DNA of 64,000 nt from Streptomyces sp. F001 (lineage in GTDB: Bacteria > Actinomycetota > Actinomycetes > Streptomycetales > Streptomycetaceae): the NCBI RefSeq assembly GCF_004187715.1, contig NZ_QZWF01000025.1:1-64000 (forward strand), in the 5' to 3' direction. Below the pieces are notes generated by a model. It saw only the letters and a list, made by a program, of their open reading frames with translations, searched no databases and was not told the DNA's origin. Numbering within the stretch: position 1 is the first letter of the stretch; each line of letters begins with the position of its first letter. Both the position numbers and the translations under genes were made by a program. This document shows positions 37,116 through 46,358 of this stretch, one piece after another.

Positions 37116-38000
37116 TCATTCCTGCTGCGGAACCACCGCCACCGGACACTCGGAGTGGTGCAACACTGCATGTCCCACCAGGCCGAGCTGCGGTCCGAAG
37201 TGGCCGCCACGCTGACGGGCCCCGATGACCAGGAGGTCGGCCGCTGACGACCGGGCCATCAGCGCATGGCGTGCGGAGCCCTCGACAAGCGCGCGGTGCA
37301 CGAGCACACCGGGGTACTCCTTGGCAACACCGTCCAATGCCTCGTCGAGCAGAGCCAAAGCGCGGTCCTCCTCGGCATGGGCGGGCTCCCCGGTCAACAG
37401 TGAGTGCGGTGCAGTCCTGTGCGCCGGGCGACGCCAGGCTCGTACGGCCTCGACCTCGCACCCGCGCACCTCACCCTCCCGAAAGCCATACCGGAGCGCT
37501 GCCGGGGCTGTGGCACCGCCGACGCCCACGACGATGCGGCCGTTGGCGGCTTCTCTGTTCTCCGCCCGGCCGCGTACGACGACCACCGGACAGGGGGCCC
37601 GAGCCGCCAGGGAGAGACTGACCGAGCCGAGCAGGAGCTCCCTGATCGGGCCCCTGCCTCGTACCCCGGTCACGACGGCTCCGGCGAGGCGCGCTTCGCG
37701 CAACAGCGCCGACACGGGATCCTCCGGCACCACGCCTGTGCTGATCTCGAGCGTTGGCGCGCGCTTCCGGGCACGATGGGCCGCTCCCGCCACGACGCTC
37801 TCGGCGAGGTCGTGCTCGGTCACCACGTCCGAGACGGCCCCGGGGGTGTCCGCCAGGGCCGCGTCCTCGTACCGCTCCCACAGCGAGGCGTGGACGATTC
37901 GCAGCGGGAGACCGTGGCGGACCGCTTCGGCCACGGCCCAATCGACGGCGTGGAGGCTGGGCTCCGAGCCGTCGACACCCACGACCAAGGGCAGCACCAT
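37116..38000 (-). CDS. tandem universal stress protein
   Basis: A 294-residue protein with two Usp domains. Domain 1 starts PLVVGVDGSEPSLHAVDWA and keeps the full ATP-binding pattern G-2x-G-9x-G-S (GVRG...LLLGSVS). Domain 2 starts RIVVGVGGATAP; its motif is altered (GARQRGGHFG, ending GLVGH), so it may not bind ATP. ATG 38000 is favoured over GTG/ATG options up to 38039, because the upstream site is too close to its start. Likely a cytosolic stress protein. Confidence 0.85.
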   Translation of the reverse strand: MVLPLVVGVDGSEPSLHAVDWAVAEAVRHGLPLRIVHASLWERYEDAALADTPGAVSDVVTEHDLAESVVAGAAHRARKRAPTLEISTGVVPEDPVSALLREARLAGAVVTGVRGRGPIRELLLGSVSLSLAARAPCPVVVVRGRAENREAANGRIVVGVGGATAPAALRYGFREGEVRGCEVEAVRAWRRPAHRTAPHSLLTGEPAHAEEDRALALLDEALDGVAKEYPGVLVHRALVEGSARHALMARSSAADLLVIGARQRGGHFGPQLGLVGHAVLHHSECPVAVVPQQE

Positions 38001-38430
38001 GGTTCTCACCGCCTTCAGCGCGCCGGGATCCCCTCTCATTCTCCCTCCGCCCGACCGGCGCGGCCCGGATACCGTCCGGCCGGCGGTACCCGGGAGGGTC
38101 CCCGACTGGTGCGTACGCCGGTTCGAGAAGCCCGCGTTGCGGTTTGTTCAGTGCGGACCACACCCGCCCCCGTATAGACCGGAAGAGCCTTCCAGGGGAT
38201 GCGCCCCGTGACGTATGTCGGCTATCCCCAGCTCAGTCCCTTCTACGAGCGCATTCCCTGCCAACGCTTGGCCTTCCTCCGCCTCGTCGCCTCGCGCTGC
38301 TGCTACAAGCCCCTCGTCCGTTCTCACTGCGTAGGGCACGGTCCTACTGGCCCTGACAGGAGTCGTTGATCGTGTGAACTGTATGCGTGTCTGCTCGCTG
38401 GTCTGGCCGTGGGGAACCGTCAGCTCCGGC

Positions 38431-38514
38431 ATCCTGGAGTTCGTCCGCGCCCGCAAGGCCGGTGAAACCGACGAGGCCGACGAACACCCGGAGCCGGTGA
38501 AGACCACCGTGTGA
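38431..38514 (+). pseudogene. 3' fragment of an AGCS symporter gene
   Basis: The sequence encodes LEFVRARKAGETDE...PVKTTV-stop, the same tail as the intact alanine/sodium symporter at 48653-50170. Only about 28 codons survive. No upstream part is visible; the 430 bp between here and the Usp gene hold nothing else I can name. Confidence 0.75.
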
Positions 38515-38586
38515 CCGTCTCCCAAGGCCGACTCCTCGACGGTGACCCCGGCCATAGGCGGGTGAGGGTCCGCTCGATGTCTCACC

Positions 38587-39699
38587 TCAGTCGGAGGGCT
38601 GCAAGGGGACTGCGGGCCAATTGAGCAGGCGTGCTCCGAGGGTGGCGGTCTGCAGGGTGTAGCGCTGGTCGGGGATGGTGGGGTCGTAGCCCGTCAGGGT
38701 GCGGACGCGGGCGATTCGGTAGGCCACGGTCCGGACGCTGAGGCCGAGGCGTCGTGCGGTGACGGTGTTGGTGCAGCCGCTGTCGAAGTAGGTGGTCAAG
38801 GTGTGCAGGAGCGGGCCCGGCCCGCCGCGGGCCTGCCCGAGTCCCCCGAGCACCGTGGCTACCAGGTCGGTGATGGCCGCTCTGTCCCGGCCGAGCACCT
38901 GGAACACCAGCAGGTCGGACGCGTGGATAACGGGACGGGAGACGGCAAGGCGGTGGGCGAGGTCGAGGGTTTCGCGGGCTTCGCGGTAGGAGCGGACGAC
39001 GCCGTTCGCCCCCGGGCGGGAGCGGCTGACGGCGATCTGGGGATGCCGGGCGACCGAACGCTGAACGTGCTCGGCGAAGTGGTCGGGGGCAGTCGTGCCG
39101 CTTCCGGCGCAGATGCAGATCAGTCTTCCGTCCTTGGCGGCGACCAGGCTCTCCCAGGCGTCGTGCCCCGAGGCCATGGCCTCTTCGACGTATCGGGTGG
39201 CCGGGTCTGCCGCGCTGAAGGGCGCCTCGGCCCGTGCCACGACGACGCGGTGAGGCCCGGCGAACCGGAAGCCGATGCGGTGGGCCTGCTCCGCCATCCG
39301 GCCGAGGTCGCCGGCGCCGTGCAACAGCTCGTCGAGGAATGCCTGCCTGATCTCCTCTTCCCGCCGGATGGCCGCCCGGTGCGCGGCCTCGTATCCCTCG
39401 GTGAGCGTGACCGCGACGTCCCGGATGGGCCGTAGCGCGTCCGCCGGGATCGGCGTTGAGGCGGGGCGTTCCTGAGCCCCGGCCGCGGACGGTGAGCAGG
39501 TACGGCACAGAGCGCCCAGGTAGGTGTCGATGAGTTCGCGCAGCGGGGTGCCGTTGTCGGCGGCGTGAGCCGCCGCTTCACTCAGTCGGGCGCGATCCTC
39601 GGCGTCCAGACCGCCGTTCCGCAACAGGACCCTGGCCAGCAGCTCCTCGTGGGGCGGTCCGCCCCATGTCCCCGCGGAGGGACTGCTGCTGGCAGTCAT
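38587..39699 (-). CDS. PucR/CdaR-family regulator (copy 1)
   Basis: A 370-residue regulator: a central GGDEF-like/CdaR region, then the C-terminal PucR helix-turn-helix (about 300-355: TLTTYFDSGCTNTVTARRLG, LSVRTVAYRIARVR). It is closely related to the protein at 47120. ATG 39699 has GGGGTGG upstream. It diverges from the nfeD-slipin operon across a 17-bp palindrome that recurs at three other promoters in the window, so it probably controls both itself and that operon. Confidence 0.88.
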   Translation of the reverse strand: MTASSSPSAGTWGGPPHEELLARVLLRNGGLDAEDRARLSEAAAHAADNGTPLRELIDTYLGALCRTCSPSAAGAQERPASTPIPADALRPIRDVAVTLTEGYEAAHRAAIRREEEIRQAFLDELLHGAGDLGRMAEQAHRIGFRFAGPHRVVVARAEAPFSAADPATRYVEEAMASGHDAWESLVAAKDGRLICICAGSGTTAPDHFAEHVQRSVARHPQIAVSRSRPGANGVVRSYREARETLDLAHRLAVSRPVIHASDLLVFQVLGRDRAAITDLVATVLGGLGQARGGPGPLLHTLTTYFDSGCTNTVTARRLGLSVRTVAYRIARVRTLTGYDPTIPDQRYTLQTATLGARLLNWPAVPLQPSD

Positions 39700-39748
39700 C
39701 CGGGCCACCCCATTTGTCCGCTCGGCAAGCTTTGAGTTTACCTTCACT

Positions 39749-39765
39749 TTGCCGACCCCCGGCAA
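39749..39765. promoter_or_regulatory. TTGCCG-N5-CGGCAA operator, site 1
   Basis: TTGCCG-ACCCC-CGGCAA, perfect palindrome in the divergent pucR-1/nfeD promoter region, 49 bp before the pucR start. Probable PucR-family binding site. Confidence 0.7.
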
Positions 39766-39880
39766 GGTGCCGCACCCCCAGATGTCCGCCGGTGTCTCAC
39801 TGCGGTCCGTATCCGCGCAGGTCAGTCGGGTAATCCGCAAGGTAGGGTCCCAGCGTCAGGAACCAGGGGGTACCGCACCC

Positions 39881-41233
39881 GTGCCCCGAATCCTCCCCAC
39901 CGGTCTCGTCCGGAGGCTCGCCGCAGTCCTCCTGACAGCGCTTGGCTGCCTGCTCGCCGCCCCGGCGATCAGCGCGGCCCAGACGCCGAGCGTGCTCCTC
40001 ACGCGGGTCGACGGCACCATCACCCCCGTCGTCGCCGACCACCTCGAGGACGGACTGCGCCTCGCCGAGCGCGAACGCCACGCCGCCTACGTGATCGAGA
40101 TGGACACCCCCGGAGGGCTCCTGCAGTCGACCCGGGAGATCGTGCAGGAGTTCCTCGCCTCCGACGTGCCCGTCGTCGTGTACGTCACTCCTCCCGGCGC
40201 CCGTGCGGCGTCGGCCGGCGCCTACATCGCGATGTCCGCGCACGTCGCCGCCATGGCACCCGGCACGCACATCGGGGCCGGCACGCCCGTGACCGGTCAG
40301 GGCGAAGAGGCGAGCGACAAGGTGGTCAACGACTCGGTCGCGTTCGCCGTGTCCATCGCCGAGCAGCGGGGCCGCAGCACGGACTTCGCCCGGGACATGG
40401 TGCGCGAGGGCACGTCGGTGTCCGACCGGGAGGCCGTGCGCACCGACGTGGTCGACCTCGTGGCGCCGTCACGCGAAGCCCTGCTCAACGAGCTGGACGG
40501 CCGCCGCGTCGTGGTCGGCCCGCAGGGCGAGCGGCACGAGGTCGTCCTGCACACCGCGGGCGCCCGGGTCGTGGAGCACGATCTCGGCTTCTTCGGAGAG
40601 GTCCGGCAGCTACTGGCCAGCCCCGAGCTGGCGTTCCTGTTCCTCTCCATCGGAACCCTTGCCGTGATCTACGAACTGGCGACTCCGGGCATGGGGGTCG
40701 GCGGCGTCATCGGGGCGGTCCTGCTCGTGCTCGGGTTCGTCGCGCTGAGCGTGCTGCCCTTCCACGTCGGCGGCCTGCTCCTGCTGATCCTGGCCGGCGC
40801 CCTGTTCGCCGCGGAAGTACTCACACCCGGAGTCGGCGTGTTCGCAGCCGGCGGTGCGGTGTCCCTGGCGTTTGCCGGAATCCTGCTCTTCCGCGGTGAG
40901 CTGGGCGTTGATCCGGCCGTGCTGTGGCCGACCGCCGTGGTGGTGGGCGGCGGCTCGGTGCTCGCCGGGCGTCTTGCCTGGCGGGCCCGGAAGGCTCCGC
41001 CGACCACGGGGCACGAAGGGCTGCTGGGCCGTGAGGCCGTCGTGCAACGGGTGGACGGCGAGAGGGGCCAGATCCTGCTCGACGGCGCGTGGTGGGCCGC
41101 CCGCGGGCGCACGGCACCCGTCACCGAAGGACAGCACGTCCGCGTCGTGGACCTCGACGGCCTCGACCTGATCGTCGAGAGCGCCGAGGCCGCCCACGAC
41201 GGACCGCACACCGCACCGGAGGACGGATCATGA
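39881..41233 (+). CDS. NfeD-family membrane serine protease
   Basis: A 450-residue long-form NfeD (NfeD1). After a signal peptide (to about residue 30) comes a ClpP/SppA-like protease domain with MDTPGGLL, the nucleophile region AASAGAYIAMSA and a downstream Lys in ASDKVVNDS as the probable base. Four to five helices (about 235-365) and a C-terminal OB-fold (about 385-440) follow. Long NfeD proteins cleave the C-terminus of the partner SPFH protein, here the slipin whose start codon overlaps this stop (ATGA). The GTG start at 39881 is inferred from the signal peptide. Confidence 0.87.
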   Translation: MPRILPTGLVRRLAAVLLTALGCLLAAPAISAAQTPSVLLTRVDGTITPVVADHLEDGLRLAERERHAAYVIEMDTPGGLLQSTREIVQEFLASDVPVVVYVTPPGARAASAGAYIAMSAHVAAMAPGTHIGAGTPVTGQGEEASDKVVNDSVAFAVSIAEQRGRSTDFARDMVREGTSVSDREAVRTDVVDLVAPSREALLNELDGRRVVVGPQGERHEVVLHTAGARVVEHDLGFFGEVRQLLASPELAFLFLSIGTLAVIYELATPGMGVGGVIGAVLLVLGFVALSVLPFHVGGLLLLILAGALFAAEVLTPGVGVFAAGGAVSLAFAGILLFRGELGVDPAVLWPTAVVVGGGSVLAGRLAWRARKAPPTTGHEGLLGREAVVQRVDGERGQILLDGAWWAARGRTAPVTEGQHVRVVDLDGLDLIVESAEAAHDGPHTAPEDGS

Positions 41234-42045
41234 ACTCAGGACTCATCGGCATCATCATCGGAGCAGTCGTCCTGCTCATGCTCCTGATGGCCGCAGTGAA
41301 GATCGTGCCCGAGTACGAGCGCGGAGTGATCTTCCGCCTCGGCCGGATCATCGGCGCCAAGGGACCGGGGCTGTTCGTCATCATCCCCGTCGTCGACCGC
41401 ATGATCCGCGTCTCCCTGCGGACCGTGACCATGGACATCCCGCCGCAGGACGTCATCACCAAGGACAACGTCACCGTGCGGGTCAACGCCGTGACGTACT
41501 TCAACGTCGTCGACCCCAACCGCTCCGTCGTGGCCATCGAGGACCACATCAAAGGCACCTCACAGATCGCCCAGACCACGCTGCGCAGCATCCTCGGACA
41601 GGTCGATCTCGACGAACTGCTGGTCAAGCGCGACGAGATCAACCAGCGGCTCCAGCGCATCATCGACGAGGTCACCAACCCCTGGGGCGTCAAGGTCACC
41701 CTCGTCGAGGTCAAGGACGTCGAACTGCCCGAGGCCATGCGGCGCGCCATGGCCCGTCAGGCCGAGGCCGAGCGTGACCGGCGCGCCAAGGTCATCCACG
41801 CCAAGGGCGAGTACGAGGCCGCCGAAACCCTGGCGGATGCCGCGGACCGTCTCGAAGGCCACCCCGCCGCCCTCCACCTGCGGATCCTGTCCACCATGGC
41901 CGAGATCTCCGCCGAGCGGAACTCCACCCTCATCTTCCCGCTGCCGATGGAGATCTTCCGCCTCGTCGACATGCTCCGCCAGCCCCCGACCCCCGTCGGC
42001 GCCGAGAAGACGGGCGCGGAGAGGCTCGCCATGGACAAGTCCTAG
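41230..42045 (+). CDS. slipin (SPFH/stomatin-like protein)
   Basis: A 271-residue membrane protein: one N-terminal helix (about 4-24), then the SPFH/band 7 domain (VPEYERGVIFRLGRI, VDRMIRVSLRTVTMDIPPQD, ILGQVDLDELL) and a coiled coil (RQAEAERDRRAKVIHAKGE). It forms membrane microdomain scaffolds and pairs with NfeD. Translationally coupled to nfeD by a 4-bp overlap. Confidence 0.92.
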   Translation: MNSGLIGIIIGAVVLLMLLMAAVKIVPEYERGVIFRLGRIIGAKGPGLFVIIPVVDRMIRVSLRTVTMDIPPQDVITKDNVTVRVNAVTYFNVVDPNRSVVAIEDHIKGTSQIAQTTLRSILGQVDLDELLVKRDEINQRLQRIIDEVTNPWGVKVTLVEVKDVELPEAMRRAMARQAEAERDRRAKVIHAKGEYEAAETLADAADRLEGHPAALHLRILSTMAEISAERNSTLIFPLPMEIFRLVDMLRQPPTPVGAEKTGAERLAMDKS

Positions 42046-42105
42046 CGCCCTCGAACCCCGTCGGCCGGTTTCGGCCCGCTCCCTCAAGGCTTCGAGGAGG
42101 TTGGC

Positions 42106-42522
42106 ATGAACCCCGAGATGGATGAGCAACGCGTCCTCGCACAGCTCGAACGACGCCTCGCCCAGGACGATCCCGCCCTGGCCGCGACCATGGACGCGCT
42201 CAACGAGCAGTTCCCCGACGAACCCGAAGCACAGCCCGCTGACAGCGAAGAGAAGAAGCGCAATTGGCGGCGAACCGCCGTCACGGTCTGCGCCATCATC
42301 GCTTTCCTGGGGCTCGTCCTCACCGCGGTGCTCAGCAGCAATCCGCACCCGGTCGACAAGGACCCGCCACCCCAGAAGGGCCTGGTGCCGGGCTCCGTAC
42401 ACACCCAGCGCCGCTCCTCACCGAGGACAGCGCCACGCCCGCGCGGCCCGGACCCGGGCGGCGGACGACTGCCCACCGACCTACCGGCGGCATACCCAGG
42501 GGGGACCTGTGCGCGCACGTGA
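42106..42522 (+). CDS. DUF3040 membrane protein
   Basis: A 138-residue protein: DUF3040-type N-terminus (MDEQRVLAQLERRLAQDDPA), one membrane helix (about 58-76), then a Pro/Arg-rich disordered tail. Function unknown; common in actinobacterial stress loci. 60 bp after the slipin gene, likely the same operon. Its 3' end overlaps the next gene by 14 bp. Confidence 0.8.
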   Translation: MNPEMDEQRVLAQLERRLAQDDPALAATMDALNEQFPDEPEAQPADSEEKKRNWRRTAVTVCAIIAFLGLVLTAVLSSNPHPVDKDPPPQKGLVPGSVHTQRRSSPRTAPRPRGPDPGGGRLPTDLPAAYPGGTCART

Positions 42523-42970
42523 TCTCGCAGAGCCATACGTCTCGGTCAGCACGGAGGCCGATGCCATCGAGGCGGTACGCCTGCTCGTGGAGCGGCGCCT
42601 GCCGGGGCTGCTGGTGACGGACTCCGCGGGGCAGCCGTACGCGGCCCTGCCCGCCTGCGATGTGGTCCGGACCCTGGTCCCCGGCTACGTGCAGGAGGAC
42701 CGCGGCCTGGCCGGCGTGATCGACGAGCCGCACGCCGACCGGCTCTGCCACGCCCTGCGAGGGCGTACGGTCGCCGACTGCCTCCCCGTGGGCCGGCCGT
42801 TCCTGTCGACCGCCGGCCCCGACTGGACGGCCGTCGAACTCGCGGAGGTGATGGCCCGCAGCCGAAGCCCCCTCATCGCGGTGGTCGAGCGGCCGACCGG
42901 GGAGCCCGTTCGCCTCCTCGGCGTGGTCACGGCCACCCGCCTCCTGGAACGCCTACTCCAGACCGTCTGA
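42509..42970 (+). CDS. CBS-domain-pair protein
   Basis: A 153-residue cytosolic protein made of two CBS motifs (VRARDLAEPYVSVSTEADA and TVADCLPVGRPFLSTAG, the second ending LLGVVTATRLLERLL). CBS pairs bind adenine nucleotides and often gate transporters. It immediately precedes nhaA-1 (33 bp), so it may tune the antiporter to energy state; this is inference. GTG 42509 follows AGGGGGGA. Confidence 0.82.
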   Translation: MRARDLAEPYVSVSTEADAIEAVRLLVERRLPGLLVTDSAGQPYAALPACDVVRTLVPGYVQEDRGLAGVIDEPHADRLCHALRGRTVADCLPVGRPFLSTAGPDWTAVELAEVMARSRSPLIAVVERPTGEPVRLLGVVTATRLLERLLQTV

Positions 42971-43002
42971 CCGCACGCACCGCCCGAAAGGCATCCGACC
43001 GC

Positions 43003-44391
43003 ATGCCCCACCGCAACGGCAGGCCCCGCACGTTCCTCGGCCGTCTCCCCCTGCCGGAGCGCACCTTCGTGGCCGACGCTCTCCGCACGGAGACCGTCGG
43101 CGGTATCGTCCTGCTCACCGCGGCAGCGGCGGCGCTGGTCTGGGCGAACACGCCGCTGAGGAACTCCTACGAGGCGGTCCGGGACTTCCACTTCGGCATC
43201 GGGGCGCTGGGCCTGGACCTCTCCGTGGCCCACTGGACGGCGGACGGGCTCCTGGCGATCTTCTTCTTCGTCGCCGGCGCCGAACTCAAACGCGAACTGG
43301 TCGTGGGGGAACTGCGCGCCCCCAAGACGGCGACCGTGCCGGTGGTCGCGGCACTCAGCGGCATGGCCGTACCCGCCCTCCTCTACGGCATCGTCGCCAC
43401 GGCCAGAGGAGGAACCTGGAACGGATGGGCCGTCCCCATGGCCACGGACATCGCCTTCGCCCTCGGCGTGCTCGCCGTGATCGACACCCACCTGCCCTCC
43501 GCGCTGCGCGCCTTCCTGCTGAGCCTCGCGATCGTCGACGACCTGGGCGCCATCATCGTCATCGCCCTCTTCTACACGTCATCCATCAACCTCCCGGCCC
43601 TCCTCGGCGCCGCCCTCGGGCTCGGCCTGTTCTTCTACCTGCACACGCGAAAACACGTACACGGCTGGTACTGGTACATCCCCCTGGCTCTGGTCATCTG
43701 GGGCCTGACCCACGCCAGCGGCGTCCACGCCACGGTGGCCGGAGTCGCGATGGGACTGCTGCTGCGCGTCGCCAAGGACGGAGAGGTGGGACACCGCCCG
43801 GCCGAACACATCGCCCACTTGGTCCGGCCGATCTCCGCGGGAGTGGCCGTACCGCTCTTCGCTCTGTTCGCGGCCGGCGTGAGCGTGTCCGGCAGCACAC
43901 TCGAAGCCGTGATCACGAGCCCGGAGCCACTGGGCGTGGCGCTGGGGCTGTCGGCGGGGAAGGTCCTGGGCGTCTTCGGCGGAACCTACCTCGCCATCCG
44001 TTTCACCCGTGCCCAGCTCGGTCCAGACCTCGCCCTGGCGGACGTAGTCGCCCTGGCCATGCTCGCCGGCATCGGCTTCACCGTCTCGCTGCTGATCGGC
44101 GAACTGGCCTACCCGGACCCGGCGGAACAGGAACAGATCAAGGCCGCGGTCCTGCTCGGATCACTGACCGCCGCGCTCGTGGCATGCCTCCTGCTGAGGC
44201 TGCGGAACAACAAGTACCGGCGACTGTACGAGGCGGAGACCGCCGATACGGACGCCGACGGCATACCTGACATCTACCAGACCGACGACGTCACCACACG
44301 ACACGGCGGCGACCTCGCTCCCGACACCCCGAAGGCAGACCGCTCTCACCGCAAGCGCGGCCCCGACCATCCGCCCCAAGCCGCCGGATGA
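43003..44391 (+). CDS. nhaA: Na+/H+ antiporter NhaA (copy 1)
   Basis: A 462-residue polytopic antiporter, about 11-12 helices. It exchanges protons for Na+ or Li+. The catalytic aspartate pair is in AIVDDLGAIIVIALFYTS (counterparts of E. coli D163/D164), preceded by NGWAVPMATDIAFALG. The C-terminal 60 residues are hydrophilic (DADGIPDIYQTDDV). Last ion transporter of the nfeD-slipin-DUF3040-CBS run; the leader motif seen before nhaA-2 is absent here. Confidence 0.95.
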   Translation: MPHRNGRPRTFLGRLPLPERTFVADALRTETVGGIVLLTAAAAALVWANTPLRNSYEAVRDFHFGIGALGLDLSVAHWTADGLLAIFFFVAGAELKRELVVGELRAPKTATVPVVAALSGMAVPALLYGIVATARGGTWNGWAVPMATDIAFALGVLAVIDTHLPSALRAFLLSLAIVDDLGAIIVIALFYTSSINLPALLGAALGLGLFFYLHTRKHVHGWYWYIPLALVIWGLTHASGVHATVAGVAMGLLLRVAKDGEVGHRPAEHIAHLVRPISAGVAVPLFALFAAGVSVSGSTLEAVITSPEPLGVALGLSAGKVLGVFGGTYLAIRFTRAQLGPDLALADVVALAMLAGIGFTVSLLIGELAYPDPAEQEQIKAAVLLGSLTAALVACLLLRLRNNKYRRLYEAETADTDADGIPDIYQTDDVTTRHGGDLAPDTPKADRSHRKRGPDHPPQAAG

Positions 44392-44500
44392 CCACCATGC
44401 TCGCCAAAGCCACCTCGTCAGACGGCCGATCACAAGGAGCCCAGCGCGCCGCACCGGCTCACCCGGACGGCCTCCCGGATCGGGTCGGCAGGAGACAGTG

Positions 44501-45631
44501 ATGAACAGCTCGCTACGGATCGGACACGTTCTCGGGGTACCCCTGCGCGTCCACTGGACGGTCCCCCTGCTGGTGTTCCTCTTCGGCTACAGCCTGGGCA
44601 GCGGGACGCTTCCTGCCTGGATCCCGGGACAGTCGGCGACCGCCTACACCGTCGCCGGACTGATCGGCGCTCTGTTGCTCCTGCTGAGCCTGCTGGCGCA
44701 CGAGTCAGCACACGCTGTCGCCGCCCGGCGCAAGGGCATCCCCGTCCACAACGTCACCCTCTGGGCCCTCGGGGGCATGACCGAGATGGACAAGCCGCCC
44801 GCACCGGGGGCCGCCTTCCTGGTGGCCGTGAGCGGGCCGCTCACCAGTCTGGTCGTCGGCGGAACAGCACTCGGTGCGGGGGCAGGGCTGGACGCGGGAC
44901 TGGGCTGGAAGCTGCCCGCGGCTGTCCTGGTGTGGCTTGGATGGGCGAACCTTCTCGTGGGCGTATTCAATCTCCTGCCCGCCGCACCGCTCGACGGCGG
45001 ACGGTTGGTGCAGGCCGTGATGTGGTGGCGCACCGGAGACCGGGAACGGGCCGAACAGGCAGCCGGCCGCAGCGGACAGGTGCTCGGCGTCCTGCTGATC
45101 GTCCTCGGTTGGATCCTGTTCCTGCGCGGCGCGTGGGGCGGACTGTGGCTTGCCCTCATCGGCTTCTTCGTCATGATCGTCGCCAGGGCCGAGCGGCAGC
45201 AGGCCTACCTGGCCGCAACTCTGGGCGGCCTACGAGCCGCTGACGCCATGTCCAGCCCCGTCGAGACCGCTCCCGACTGGTTCACCGTGCAGCGTTTCAT
45301 CGACGGACCGGCGATCGACGCCCGCCACTCGACGCTGCCCCTGCTCGACTTCGAGGGGCGGCCCAGCGGCGTGCTCCGTATGCCGCTGCTGTCGCAACTG
45401 CCCACGCCGCGACGGGAGACATCTCGCCTGCGTGACGTGGCAACTCCCGTGGCGCAGTGCACCACCTGCGCGCCGGACGAGCTCCTGGAGGACGTACTCA
45501 AAAAGCTCCGCCCGCGCGACGGCTTGCCGATCCTCGTCCTGGACGGCCGGCGCCTCACGGGCATCATCACCGCACGGGACATCATCCGCCTCGTCCAGCG
45601 CCGCCGGCTGCGCAAGGACGGAGCCGGATGA
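44501..45631 (+). CDS. site-2 protease (M50) with CBS domains
   Basis: A 376-residue intramembrane zinc metalloprotease. Six helices carry the zinc site LAHESAHAVAAR (HExxH, about residue 66) and the third ligand in NLLPAAPLDGGRL (about 160). A CBS pair follows (about 245-370). Related CBS-bearing S2Ps are SpoIVFB-like and may sense nucleotides. ATG 44501 is favoured over GTG 44498 by spacing from GGAG. A dead 5' copy lies at 36428. Confidence 0.92.
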   Translation: MNSSLRIGHVLGVPLRVHWTVPLLVFLFGYSLGSGTLPAWIPGQSATAYTVAGLIGALLLLLSLLAHESAHAVAARRKGIPVHNVTLWALGGMTEMDKPPAPGAAFLVAVSGPLTSLVVGGTALGAGAGLDAGLGWKLPAAVLVWLGWANLLVGVFNLLPAAPLDGGRLVQAVMWWRTGDRERAEQAAGRSGQVLGVLLIVLGWILFLRGAWGGLWLALIGFFVMIVARAERQQAYLAATLGGLRAADAMSSPVETAPDWFTVQRFIDGPAIDARHSTLPLLDFEGRPSGVLRMPLLSQLPTPRRETSRLRDVATPVAQCTTCAPDELLEDVLKKLRPRDGLPILVLDGRRLTGIITARDIIRLVQRRRLRKDGAG

Positions 45632-45802
45632 CCACCGCACGGCTCGCGCCGGGCCGGACACGCGGGTGGCGCCTTCGGACCGGTGGCCGTGCCACGCACC
45701 CGTCTTGAGCCCGGCAGGGCATCTCGGACGCAGCCGTAGCAACGCTTTCCGACACGACAATTGGCCCTCGCCGGCCCGTGGCAGACCGACAAGGAGGTCG
45801 CC

Positions 45803-46144
45803 GTGGCAGCTGATTCCAGACCCACCACCGAGCAGCCGCCCCTACCCGTGACTCTGACGACCGACGGACACCACGCCACCCTCGTCTTCAACGGCACCCT
45901 GGACGCACACATGGTGCGCAAGCTGGAGGAACAGCTCGCCGACACCCGACTGGGCCATGCCCACGTATGGAACCTGGAGATGAGCGGCCTCACCCGGCTG
46001 GACCTGACCTGCGCCTACGCCCTGCTCCGTGTGGCCACCACATTGCCGGAGCCCGTCGAGCTCCACGTCCGCGGAGCCCGCCGCACCGTGCAACGCACCC
46101 TGCGCGACATCGGCTTCGACGCCGTTGTGGCCATCGAGGAGTGA
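45803..46144 (+). CDS. STAS-domain protein, non-canonical phosphosite
   Basis: A 113-residue STAS protein of the anti-anti-sigma type. The strand-helix junction that normally carries the phosphorylated Ser (as in DSSG) reads LTRLDLTCAYALL, with no Ser-Gly; a Thr is nearby. It may therefore not be a standard phospho-switch. GTG 45803 is chosen for AAGGAGG 5 nt upstream. Confidence 0.7.
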   Translation: MAADSRPTTEQPPLPVTLTTDGHHATLVFNGTLDAHMVRKLEEQLADTRLGHAHVWNLEMSGLTRLDLTCAYALLRVATTLPEPVELHVRGARRTVQRTLRDIGFDAVVAIEE

Positions 46145-46358
46145 CCGGCGAGACCCTGATGGTCCGTGCCACGACGATAGAGCGCCGCGAGCTCGCTCAC
46201 GGTCCGGTATTCGTGTCAGCGCCGGTTGAGAGGCGCGGCTCGTCCGGACGTGCCTCCCCGGCTTCGCCGGTCAACCTCCGCGCCCAGCGACCACAAGCGC
46301 ACTCGTCCGTTGACGAACAGCGGAAGCGCGATGCCCCAGATCCTGGCCGAGGCGTAGG

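Noticed and set aside
42491..42508. Fifth CsoR-like site (CATACCCAGGGGGGACC)
   Set aside because: The right arm lacks GGGGTAT, it lies inside coding sequence, and the G-run serves as the CBS gene's ribosome-binding site.
42970..43002. Antiporter leader motif before nhaA-1
   Set aside because: Only 32 bp separate CBS and nhaA-1, and the 24-nt core is absent.
39882..45631. Classical defence system in the right-hand block
   Set aside because: NfeD, slipin, S2P, CBS and STAS are membrane-stress families; no nuclease, helicase, cyclase or TIR-type effector accompanies them.
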